Under the pieces are notes generated by a model. It saw only the letters and a program-made list of their open reading frames with translations, ran no database searches and had not been told where the DNA came from. 64,000 bases of DNA from Luminiphilus sp038106565. GTDB lineage: Bacteria; Pseudomonadota; Gammaproteobacteria; Pseudomonadales; Halieaceae. The stretch's first letter is position 1. Each line of letters starts with the position of its first letter. Below, piece after piece: positions 1-7,389 of this stretch. The stretch spans positions 16,616 to 80,615 of the forward strand of contig JAYOEE010000006.1 of assembly GCA_038106565.1 (NCBI GenBank). The letters are read 5' to 3'. Both the position numbers and the translations under genes were made by a program.

Positions 1-2055
1 CATTTCCTGAGACTGCAATGCGGGGGTGGTCTTACCCCGCGTGACAAACGCGTTGCTTTGTCGCCGATCCAGCACCCGCGCTTTAACATTGTCATACCAT
101 TGCTGATCGAGAATATCCTGAAGTTGTTGCTGCAAATCCGGGTCTTCAATCGGGCACAGCACCTCAACGCGGTAATCAATGTTCCGGGTCATTAAATCCG
201 CAGAACCCATCAGATACTCCGGCTTCCCCCGATTGTGAAAAGCATAAACTCTGGGGTGCTCAAGATAGCGATCGAGAATACTGATCGCTTCAATATTCTC
301 AGAAACGCCCCGCACTCCGGGCAAAAGCGAACACATCCCGCGAATAATCAGTCGGATCTTCACGCCCGCCTGGCTTGCCTCGTACAACTTCATGGTGAGC
401 TGACGGTCCACCAAATTGTTGCACTTTAACGTCATCATCGCGCGGTAACCGCGTTTCGCGTTGTCGATTTCTCGATCTATCCGCTTGATCAGCCCGGGCC
501 TCGAACTGTGCGGCGAGACCAGCAACTTCGCGTAGCTGGGCAACTGATAGTTGAACTTAAGAAAATTAAATACTGCCGCCACGTCCTGACCGATAGTCTG
601 GTCCGCAGTCAGCAGCGAAAAATCGGTATACAGCCTCGCGGTTTTCTCGTTGAAGTTACCCGTGCCGATATGGCTGTAGTACCGAATCTCCCCCTGCTCG
701 CGGCGCTCAATAGAAAACAATTTGCAGTGCACCTTGAGTCCCGGAATCCCAAATATCACCTCTACGCCAGCCTCGGTTAACCGATGGGCCATCTCGATAT
801 TTGCCTGCTCATCAAAACGTGCGGCGAGTTCGACCACTGCGGTGACACGCTTGCCATTATGAAGCGCGTTAATCAGAGCCTCCCCTATCCGAGAGTTTTT
901 TGCCGTACGGTACAAACATATTTTTATCGCGCTGACTTCCGGATCCAGGGCAGCGGTCTTGAGCACGTCAACGATGTAATCAAAGGGGTGATAAGGAAAG
1001 TACAGTAAAACGTCCCTTGAACGGATCACCTCAAAGATGCTCGCTGGGTCGTCAATCTCAGGGAGGTAGACAGGCGCGTGTGGCTTGAACTCCAGACTTT
1101 TACCACCCGGATTGGGGAAAGACAGAAAATCTTTCGAATTGTGGTAGCGCCCGCCTGCAATCATGCTGTCGTAGCGCCCGAACCCAAAGCTCTTTCGCAG
1201 GGCGTTCAGTAGCGCATCGGGCATGGTCTTATCGTAGACAAATCGAACTGCATCAGCGCGGCGACGCTGCTTGAGACTGGAAGCCATCTTCTCGATGAGG
1301 CTCTCATTAATCGAGGGGTCCAGCTCCAGCTCGGCATCCCGTGAAAATTTAAAGCAGTAGGCGCTGACCGACGAAATCGCAAACACTCCACGGAAGACCT
1401 GAGCCAAACAAGCCCTGATAACGTTATCGAGAGTGATGTATACGGTGCCGCGTCGACGCCCTTTTTGCCGCGGAATCTCGATGAATCGGCCCAGCTGCTC
1501 CGAAGGCACCTCCATAACCGCGAACCGATCACCATCGGCAATCTTGATCATGACCGCCAAGTAGAGTGATTCGTCGGCCAGATTGGGAATCGCGAGCGAC
1601 TCATCGAGCAGAATCGGCTCCAGTTCCGGCAACACGGTCTCTCTAAAATACCGCTCAACAAACGCCATCTGACCTTCGTCAAGCTGTTTCTCGTTAATAA
1701 GATAAATCTTTTCCTTTTGTAGCTCACTCATCAACGCGGTGTATATGGCATCAAACCGTCTCTGTAAGGCGGCCACTTCACGTTGGATGGATTGCAACAG
1801 GCTCTTAGCGGCCTGACGCTCAGGCCCTCTCGCTACAGTGATCAGGCGACGCACCTCTGCCACCCGCACGCGAAAGAATTCGTCTAGATTGCTAGAAAAA
1901 ATGCCCAGATAGCGGACCCGCTGAATAAGCGGCACGGCAGGATCTTCTGCCTCTTGAAGTACGCGCGCATTAAATGAGAGCCAACTGAGTTCGCGCGGGA
2001 AAAATAACCGCTTGTCGAGGTCCGCCCAACGCGTTGTTACAGGACTTTTCGCCAT
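1..2055 (-). CDS. ppk1: Polyphosphate kinase 1 (C-terminus beyond window)
   Basis: Reversibly transfers the terminal phosphate of ATP to inorganic polyphosphate. The frame is open from an ATG at 2055 to the window edge, giving 685 residues of a family usually near 690-720, so only the last few residues are missing. The start is followed by the typical PPK1 opening (FFPRELSWLSF). The catalytic site is present: His443 in GLKVHCKLF, the autophosphorylated histidine by homology, followed by the HIGTGNFNE motif of the second phospholipase-D-like domain. An in-frame stop 15 codons upstream of the ATG fixes the start. No ppx gene is seen next to it; the upstream neighbour is an alpha/beta hydrolase on the same strand. 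Assignment is secure. Confidence 0.95.
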   Translation of the reverse strand, partial: MAKSPVTTRWADLDKRLFFPRELSWLSFNARVLQEAEDPAVPLIQRVRYLGIFSSNLDEFFRVRVAEVRRLITVARGPERQAAKSLLQSIQREVAALQRRFDAIYTALMSELQKEKIYLINEKQLDEGQMAFVERYFRETVLPELEPILLDESLAIPNLADESLYLAVMIKIADGDRFAVMEVPSEQLGRFIEIPRQKGRRRGTVYITLDNVIRACLAQVFRGVFAISSVSAYCFKFSRDAELELDPSINESLIEKMASSLKQRRRADAVRFVYDKTMPDALLNALRKSFGFGRYDSMIAGGRYHNSKDFLSFPNPGGKSLEFKPHAPVYLPEIDDPASIFEVIRSRDVLLYFPYHPFDYIVDVLKTAALDPEVSAIKICLYRTAKNSRIGEALINALHNGKRVTAVVELAARFDEQANIEMAHRLTEAGVEVIFGIPGLKVHCKLFSIERREQGEIRYYSHIGTGNFNEKTARLYTDFSLLTADQTIGQDVAAVFNFLKFNYQLPSYAKLLVSPHSSRPGLIKRIDREIDNAKRGYRAMMTLKCNNLVDRQLTMKLYEASQAGVKIRLIIRGMCSLLPGVRGVSENIEAISILDRYLEHPRVYAFHNRGKPEYLMGSADLMTRNIDYRVEVLCPIEDPDLQQQLQDILDQQWYDNVKARVLDRRQSNAFVTRGKTTPALQSQEM

Positions 2056-2207
2056 CGCTTGCCCGCTGCCATCACCATACCGAGGACGGCTACCTTACAC
2101 ACAACAGGATGTCTCTTGCCACCACGGCCGCTACCGATTCACCCCGAGAGATTTGGGCAAGCAATGTGAAGATTGATCAAAAAAAACCGCATCAGCCAGA
2201 CGCCAGG

Positions 2208-2957
2208 CTAACAGGTCTGGAAGAGAGACCCTTGCTCAAGGGCATCACCACGTACGTGGGAATCACAGAACAAACGGGCAAAAACCAGCGACCGCTTACG
2301 GGATGANNNNNNNNNNNNNNNNNNNNNNNNNNNNNNNNNNNNNNNNNNNNNNNNNNNNNNNNNNNNNNNNNNNNNNNNNNNNNNNNNNNNNNNNNNNNNN
2401 NNNNNNGAATGCCGCAAGCTGACGCCCCCGCCTGCAGCGAGCTCATGACCGGCCAGCACGTAATCCATGAGCACCTCGTCATCGACATTCGAAAATACGC
2501 GCTTCGAGCGGTAAAAATCGAAGGCCGTTTGATGATCTTCAAAACGATGCGGGCGGGACAAGGCTTTCGCAATCATTGGTATTCCGTTTGGCTTGAGCCG
2601 ATTGTAGATCAGCGACCAAAACCAGATTTTTGAGGGAATCAGCACAGGATCGAGCGCGACAATGCCCAGAAAGAGTTCAGGTCTTTTCGCCGCCGCCAGC
2701 GCAGCCGACGCCGCACCCATAGAGTGCCCAATGACCCAAACCGGGTACCCAGCGTCCTCCTCGATTCGCTGAATCAGATCGTCGGCATAGACCTGCCAAG
2801 AGAGAAATGTGGGGGCTGGCTCGTCACTCCAAAGCGGTCGATGCTCTATCGCTATCACATCAAGCGCTGGTGTCAGTTCAGACAGAAGTGCTCGGTAGGA
2901 ACCGGACGGGTAGCCATTTGCATGGGCGAAGTAAGCTTTGCCAGCCACGGGGCACAC
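2208..2957 (-). CDS. Alpha/beta hydrolase, interrupted by an N run
   Basis: Serine hydrolase of the alpha/beta fold; substrate unknown. The N-terminal part shows an oxyanion-type HANGYP segment and the nucleophile elbow GHSMG (residues 77-81, Ser79). The product is about 215 visible residues plus a gap. The 100-N run at 2307-2406 falls before the C-terminal end, where the catalytic histidine should lie. The frame after the gap is uncertain: the printed frame gives LEQGSLFQTC then stop, while a neighbouring frame gives VVMPL just before it. Together these resemble the expected His-x-x-x-LEQP ending, which suggests an indel near the contig end. The end coordinate is therefore provisional. It lies between ppk1 and the psp genes on the same strand. 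Confidence 0.75.
   Translation of the reverse strand: MCPVAGKAYFAHANGYPSGSYRALLSELTPALDVIAIEHRPLWSDEPAPTFLSWQVYADDLIQRIEEDAGYPVWVIGHSMGAASAALAAAKRPELFLGIVALDPVLIPSKIWFWSLIYNRLKPNGIPMIAKALSRPHRFEDHQTAFDFYRSKRVFSNVDDEVLMDYVLAGHELAAGGGVSLRHXXXXXXXXXXXXXXXXXXXXXXXXXXXXXXXXXXSSRKRSLVFARLFCDSHVRGDALEQGSLFQTC
2307..2406. other. Assembly gap (100 N) in the hydrolase gene
   Basis: Exactly 100 N. The flanks do not share sequence. Family length suggests that more than the 33 residues spanned here are missing, so the length is a placeholder. Confidence 0.95.
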
Positions 2958-3098
2958 TCACATTACTTAGGGGAATTCGAAGTGTAGCCTAAACGCAAAC
3001 CCACCCCTGCGGATACGCCCGAACCCACCTCTTTTTTTATTGCGATTTGCCATCGGAAAGTGCAACAACGAATCGGCCACGCCATCGGTTCGGTTGGC

Positions 3099-3560
3099 TC
3101 AGAGCTTCGCAAACTCTCGATTGAGGTCATACTGGCGCGAGGTGACGTAACGTTCCATGGCTTCCACCCTGCTGGCCGCCGCTGCCACGCGTTCCCTCGC
3201 TTTTCTCACCCGCTCAGTGGGCGCATCGGTGTAACGAAAAACCGTTTTACGACGATACGTATGGCGGTCCTCGTCATATTCCATTTCTACTTCCGGATGC
3301 TCATCGACAGACGCCGCCCAGCGGGATGCTTTGGGCGCAATAGCGAACCAGGCGAGCACATAGAGCCAAAATGCGAGGGTGCCCGTGAACATCAGGAATG
3401 CAATAGCCGCCAGCCGCACCACCCAGTTGGGTACATCCCAGTGCTCTGCCAACCCAGCGCATACCCCGCCAATCCAACCTTCGGTAGAGCTTCGGTACAA
3501 ACCCATACCCCATCCGCGTCGGCGGCTCTCACTAAAACTTCGTCGCTCTTGATCAGACAT
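3099..3560 (-). CDS. pspC: PspC-domain protein
   Basis: Membrane component of the phage-shock response; in the known system PspB and PspC sense inner-membrane stress and relieve PspA inhibition of PspF. The 153-residue product carries the PspC domain (STEGWIGGVCAGLAEHW, residues about 25-41), followed by a hydrophobic pair of segments (about 47-75) and a charged C-terminal tail with a coiled-coil-like stretch rich in Arg, Glu and Ala. It is last in the leftward psp operon, two bases after pspB. It is somewhat longer than the E. coli protein because of the C-terminal extension. Assignment rests on the domain and on synteny. Confidence 0.93.
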   Translation of the reverse strand: MSDQERRSFSESRRRGWGMGLYRSSTEGWIGGVCAGLAEHWDVPNWVVRLAAIAFLMFTGTLAFWLYVLAWFAIAPKASRWAASVDEHPEVEMEYDEDRHTYRRKTVFRYTDAPTERVRKARERVAAAASRVEAMERYVTSRQYDLNREFAKL

Positions 3561-3562
3561 AT

Positions 3563-3826
3563 CTACGCCTCCTTGCCAGATGAGCCCGCCTGCTCGGCAC
3601 GCCAGTTGGGATGATCCGCATCGAGAATTGATTCCAGCGACTCAATACGACCGGACAGCTGATCCACCGCCACTAACATCGCTTCAAGCGCCTCTCGATC
3701 TTCATCGGTGAGTTGACGGCTAGATCGGTTCACGCTTCGGTAATGCATCACAATCCAGGTTGGTGCGACGATCACCATGAACAGCACCATCGGTACAAAC
3801 AACATTTCAAACGGGTTCATTTCCAC
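3563..3826 (-). CDS. pspB: PspB, phage-shock membrane protein
   Basis: Small inner-membrane protein that works with PspC to signal membrane stress. The 87-residue product has one N-terminal transmembrane segment (about residues 5-28, containing FVPMVLFMVIVAPTWIVMHY) and a cytoplasmic part with a heptad-like helix (LEAMLVAVDQLSGRIESLE), the usual PspB design. The E. coli protein is about 74 residues, so this one is slightly longer at the C-terminus. It follows pspA by 70 bases and precedes pspC by 2. Confidence 0.93.
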   Translation of the reverse strand: MEMNPFEMLFVPMVLFMVIVAPTWIVMHYRSVNRSSRQLTDEDREALEAMLVAVDQLSGRIESLESILDADHPNWRAEQAGSSGKEA

Positions 3827-3896
3827 TCCCTGTTAATCGCTGCATGCGCTGCACATGCAGCCCCATCTCCTATGGAATTAAATCAGTCGTCACCGA

Positions 3897-4604
3897 TCAA
3901 GATGTCTTGACTTCAGAGCCGTCCTGCTCGGATTCATCTGACTCGGTCATTGAATCCTTGATGCGCAGCAACTCTTCATCGAGCCAATCCTCCTCTCCGA
4001 GAGCATCAATTTCGGCGGCCAGACTCGATGCAGTATCGCGTCCAAGCTCCATTGCCTGCAATTCCCCTTCAAGGGTATCGACCCTTCGCTCAAAGCGCTC
4101 AAATTTGGCAAACGCTGAATCCAGCTCGCTGCGATGTACTTGTTTCTTAACCTGCATCCTCGAGCTGGCTGTTTTGCTGCGCAAAAGAATGGTTTTTTGC
4201 TTGGCTTTGGCATCATCCAGCTTCTGCTGCAACTGACCAATCTCTTCATTGAGCTGGCCAATGTGCTCACTCGCGGACATCAGCTCTCCCTCTACCAGCC
4301 GAAGCGTTTCTTCAACGGCGCGCCGCTCCTGCAAAGCAGCCTTAGCAAGGTCATCGCGCCCTTTTGATACGGCAAGCTTTGCCTTGTCTTCCCAGGTCGT
4401 CACCTCACTGGCTATCCGGTCCCGACGACGCGACGCCGTTTTCTGATCAGCGATGACTCGCGCCGACGTGCTCCGAACTTCCACCAATGTATCTTCCATT
4501 TCCTGAATGATCAGTCTGATCATCTTTTCCGGATCTTCCGCACTGTCGCACAGGGCGTTCAGATTCGAATTAACGATGTCCGATATTCTTGAAAAAATTC
4601 CCAT
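3897..4604 (-). CDS. pspA: PspA, phage-shock effector and PspF inhibitor
   Basis: Peripheral membrane protein of the PspA/IM30 family that stabilises damaged inner membrane and, in the resting state, binds and inhibits PspF. The 235-residue product opens with MGIFSRISDIVNSNLNAL, an amphipathic helix typical of the family, and continues as long coiled coil with the DPEKMIRLIIQEME motif (about residues 24-37). The length matches E. coli PspA (222) with a short acidic tail. A GGGAG ribosome-binding site precedes the ATG. It is the second gene of the operon transcribed from the sigma-54 promoter at 4960-4978. Confidence 0.97.
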   Translation of the reverse strand: MGIFSRISDIVNSNLNALCDSAEDPEKMIRLIIQEMEDTLVEVRSTSARVIADQKTASRRRDRIASEVTTWEDKAKLAVSKGRDDLAKAALQERRAVEETLRLVEGELMSASEHIGQLNEEIGQLQQKLDDAKAKQKTILLRSKTASSRMQVKKQVHRSELDSAFAKFERFERRVDTLEGELQAMELGRDTASSLAAEIDALGEEDWLDEELLRIKDSMTESDESEQDGSEVKTS

Positions 4605-4675
4605 GTTGCTCTCCCTTTGGACCGGACAAATTTCGGCCCGCTGTACCTACTGAATAACGTTTATCGTCGCCATCA

Positions 4676-4692
4676 CGGGGGCTAGGCCCCCG
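4676..4692. other. GC-rich hairpin between the first psp gene and pspA
   Basis: Perfect 7-base inverted repeat CGGGGGC/GCCCCCG with a 3-base loop, in the 118-base space upstream of pspA. There is no U-tract in the operon direction, so it is more likely a processing or mRNA-stability element than a terminator. Its role is inference. Confidence 0.5.
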
Positions 4693-4722
4693 CCATGGCT
4701 CGATTCATCGATTCGCATCGGC

Positions 4723-4887
4723 CTATTGAGTCCGCCACACCCGCCCCATCAAGTAGGCACTCTCGATCGACACTGCAACGAGACTGAAGGTCAGTGCTGC
4801 GGGGCCAAAGCCCACAAAGACAGCCAATGCACTACACACAAACAAGACCGCCACATAAACCAAAGCTCTTTCATCAATAACATCCAT
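4723..4887 (-). CDS. Small two-helix membrane protein, first gene of psp operon
   Basis: A 54-residue protein of unknown family. It begins MDVIDERALVYVAVLF and is mostly two hydrophobic segments (about residues 8-26 and 29-46) ending in a basic tail (RVWRTQ). The start at 4887 has a strong GGAGAAAGG site just upstream. The reading frame stays open to an upstream ATG at 5037, but that start lies beyond the sigma-54 promoter at 4960-4978, so it cannot be on the psp transcript. It occupies the first position of the operon, which suggests a role in the same membrane-stress response. It does not obviously match PspD or PspG. Confidence 0.72.
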   Translation of the reverse strand: MDVIDERALVYVAVLFVCSALAVFVGFGPAALTFSLVAVSIESAYLMGRVWRTQ

Positions 4888-4959
4888 ATCCTTTCTCCAT
4901 TTTTTGCGCTGAATCACTTCCTTGTTTGGGCAGACAGATATCGCCTGCACACTCGTAGT

Positions 4960-4978
4960 ATTGCTATTGACATGCCAA
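4960..4978 (-). promoter_or_regulatory. Sigma-54 promoter of the psp operon
   Basis: The minus strand reads TTGGCATGTCAATAGCAAT. It has GG and GC at the exact 10-base spacing of the -24/-12 class and differs from consensus only at secondary positions. It directs transcription leftward, with an expected start near 4950, about 60 bases ahead of the first psp gene. PspF, encoded divergently, is the expected activator. Confidence 0.85.
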
Positions 4979-5040
4979 ATAAAAAAACCCAAGGAATTAC
5001 AGCGGCTTAAGGTACTCAAGGCGACATAACCGGCCATATA

Positions 5041-5089
5041 TAGGTTTTATTTACCTATAATAAATCAATATTTCACCTTTAATTTAGGT
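5041..5089. promoter_or_regulatory. Probable PspF upstream activating sites
   Basis: Two AT-rich inverted repeats sit between the sigma-54 promoter and pspF: TAGGT-N7-ACCTA at 5041-5057 and ACCT-N7-AGGT at 5075-5089. Their distance from the expected start (about 90-140 bases upstream) matches where PspF binds at pspA in E. coli. They also overlap the pspF leader, so PspF may repress its own gene as in E. coli. The sites are seen directly; their binding is inference. Confidence 0.6.
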
Positions 5090-5100
5090 ATATTTAACCC

Positions 5101-6141
5101 ATGAAACAGCAAGCCCCTACCATCATCGGCGGCTCTACTGCGCTGGCAAAAGCGCTCGATCACATATCGAGACTTGCGGCAATTGACCGACCCGTCCTGG
5201 TGATTGGCGAGCGCGGCACTGGGAAAGAGCTCGCAGCTGAGCGCCTTCATTACCTGTCTCCGCGGTGGGATCAGGTCTTCACAAAAATCAACTGCAGTGC
5301 CGTAACCGAAACCCTGCTGGAAAGCGAGCTGTTCGGCCATGAAGCAGGTGCCTTTACCGGTGCAACCAAACAACACATTGGTCGGTTTGAGCTCACGGAC
5401 GGGGGCACCCTTTTCCTCGACGAACTCGCGACCATGTCTCCCCGGCTTCAGGAAAAACTACTTCGCGTCACCGAATATGGCGAGTTCGAGCGAGTGGGTG
5501 GTCAGAAAACTTTGCGGGTTGACGTGCGAGTGGTGGCTGCAACTAATGCCGATTTACCTTCAATGGCAGACGAGGGCCTTTTTCGTTGGGACCTGTTGGA
5601 TCGACTCAGTTTCGACGTAGTGCATTTACCCCCGCTTAGGGAACGGGAAGATGACGTACTCGAACTGGCTCAACATTTCAGCGTTCGCATGTGCCGAGAA
5701 CTGGGCTGGGAATATTTCCCAGGCTTCTCCGAGTCTGCCATCCGACAGCTTCGGTCCTACCACTGGCCTGGCAACATTAGAGAGCTCAAAAACGCAGTGG
5801 AGCGATCCCTGTTTCGTGCGGCGGATGCTGAGACGCCCATCCGCACCATTATCACGGACCCCTTTCCCTCGCTGGCGGTCCAGCCAAAAACAAATTCAGC
5901 GAATAAAGCGCCGCAAGATCCATTGAACCAGCAGCCACCGGAAATTGAGGTAGCGCCTGACTGGCCAATAAACCTAAAGTCCGTGTTGAACGACACGGAG
6001 CGAAGTTGGGTAGAGCGGGCGCTGGCGCGAGCCGGGCAACGACAGACAGTGGCGGCTGAACTGCTGGGCCTGAACTACAACCAGATCCGGGCGTTAATCA
6101 GAAAACACGGCCTGCAAACCCGTCCCACCCGTCAAAAATAA
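5101..6141 (+). CDS. pspF: PspF, sigma-54 activator of the psp operon
   Basis: AAA+ bacterial enhancer-binding protein that remodels sigma-54 RNA polymerase. The 346-residue product lacks an N-terminal sensor domain, as PspF does. It has Walker A GERGTGKE (36-43), the sigma-54-contacting loop GAFTGA (83-88), a Walker B stretch GGTLFLDEL, and a C-terminal Fis-type helix-turn-helix (RQTVAAELLGLNYNQIRALI). The linker before the DNA-binding part is longer than in E. coli PspF (325 residues). It is divergent from the psp operon, which carries a matching sigma-54 promoter and candidate binding sites. PspA is the expected inhibitor. Confidence 0.96.
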   Translation: MKQQAPTIIGGSTALAKALDHISRLAAIDRPVLVIGERGTGKELAAERLHYLSPRWDQVFTKINCSAVTETLLESELFGHEAGAFTGATKQHIGRFELTDGGTLFLDELATMSPRLQEKLLRVTEYGEFERVGGQKTLRVDVRVVAATNADLPSMADEGLFRWDLLDRLSFDVVHLPPLREREDDVLELAQHFSVRMCRELGWEYFPGFSESAIRQLRSYHWPGNIRELKNAVERSLFRAADAETPIRTIITDPFPSLAVQPKTNSANKAPQDPLNQQPPEIEVAPDWPINLKSVLNDTERSWVERALARAGQRQTVAAELLGLNYNQIRALIRKHGLQTRPTRQK

Positions 6142-6144
6142 GGG

Positions 6145-6171
6145 GCTCTCGGTGGGCACACTGGCGAGAGC
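6145..6171. other. Inverted repeat between convergent genes
   Basis: GCTCTCG at 6145-6151 pairs with CGAGAGC at 6165-6171 across a 13-base loop, just after the pspF stop and before the convergent glycosyltransferase end. It lacks a clear U-tract. It may serve as a weak terminator for either gene. Confidence 0.35.
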
Positions 6172-6213
6172 ATCGCTTAAACCAAACACGGCAATCCGAG
6201 AGCGATGGCGGTC

Positions 6214-7389
6214 TCAATCACGATATCCCGCCATGACCTCCTGATAAACGGAAAGATTCCCTTGAGCCATCACCTCGATGGAGAACGCTTGCGCCATACG
6301 CTCTCGCCCTGCAACACCGAATGCCATGCGCTCGGCCGGGTTTTTCAAAAGCCGTTCCATCGAGGCCGTCAGCGCACGGGAATCGCCGGGGGGAATCAAC
6401 AAACCGGTCGACTCGTTTAGCACTGCCTCGGGCATGCCTCCCGCGTTCGACGCAATAACCGCCACCCCCGCAGATGCAGCCTGCAGGAGCACCACCCCCA
6501 AACCTTCGGTGCGTGCGGGATGCACAAGAAAATCTAGACTGGGTAGGACCTGCTCAAGATCCTCCAAAAAGCCAACGCAGTGAATATGATTAGCCAGTCC
6601 TCGCTGCTCGATATCTTGCCGTAACGACTCACCCAAAGGTCCCTTGCCCATCACCAATACGTGCAGGTCTGGCCAACGCGGCACCAACTCGGCCATTGCC
6701 TCGACAAGCAGATCGTGACCTTTACGGGGGATCAGCTGCGCGGCAATACCCGCCACAACCGCCTGGTCGGGCAAGCCAAACCGCCGCTTTAATGCACCTG
6801 CATCGGCCGGTCGTTGGAATCGCTGCCAATCCACTGCGCTTCGAATACAGGAAATCTTTTCCGCGGAGACGCCGCTGGTAATGAGCACGTCGGCAATGCC
6901 CTGTGAAATCGCGATCACACGCGCGTATAGGCGATACTTCAGTGAAGCCATCCAACGCGCCTCTGCATTATCGACTCTTCTAGAGATGACGCAGGGAAGC
7001 CCCAAACGACGCGCAGCCAGGCCACCCCACACATCGGCACCCCGGCGCGAGTGCACATGAACGAGGTCAATTTGCTCTTTCAGCAAAGCCCGCCTGATTC
7101 GACCAACGGATCGCCAATCGAGCTCACCCGCGTATGCGATCTCGTCAACGCGCAAGCCGCTCTCTTTGGCCGCCTTACCGATTTCGGCACCCTCAGGGCA
7201 TATCAGCACGTTCTCTACCGGTTGGTCGCGCAAAGCGCGTAACAAGTAGAGGACTTGCTGCGCGCCTCCATATAGATGCATGCCCATCTCAAGATGCGCC
7301 ACCCGGATCGGGTAGTTGAGACCGTCGCCCACTGACGTCACGTCAGACCGCCCCGTAATCCTTAAATCAGCTTTTCTGCCTTCACCCAA
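6214..7389 (-). CDS. Glycosyltransferase family 4
   Basis: Retaining GT-B glycosyltransferase, probably adding a sugar to a surface polysaccharide or lipid; donor and acceptor unknown. The 391-residue product has the N-terminal acceptor domain with MHLYGGAQQVLYLL (about 36-49), a VHVHSRRGADVWG segment, and the C-terminal donor domain with IAAQLIPRKGHDLLVEA and the nucleotide-sugar motif EGLGVVLLQAASAG. In most GT4 enzymes the second acidic residue of E-x7-E is Glu; here it is Gln. The start at 7389 overlaps the upstream aminotransferase by 28 bases, and internal starts are possible. The neighbours are unrelated, so the pathway is not clear. Confidence 0.85.
   Translation of the reverse strand: MGEGRKADLRITGRSDVTSVGDGLNYPIRVAHLEMGMHLYGGAQQVLYLLRALRDQPVENVLICPEGAEIGKAAKESGLRVDEIAYAGELDWRSVGRIRRALLKEQIDLVHVHSRRGADVWGGLAARRLGLPCVISRRVDNAEARWMASLKYRLYARVIAISQGIADVLITSGVSAEKISCIRSAVDWQRFQRPADAGALKRRFGLPDQAVVAGIAAQLIPRKGHDLLVEAMAELVPRWPDLHVLVMGKGPLGESLRQDIEQRGLANHIHCVGFLEDLEQVLPSLDFLVHPARTEGLGVVLLQAASAGVAVIASNAGGMPEAVLNESTGLLIPPGDSRALTASMERLLKNPAERMAFGVAGRERMAQAFSIEVMAQGNLSVYQEVMAGYRD

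Noticed and set aside
4888..5037. Longer version of the first psp gene starting at 5037 (104 residues)
   Set aside because: It begins upstream of the sigma-54 promoter and lacks a ribosome-binding site; the 4887 start has both in the right place.
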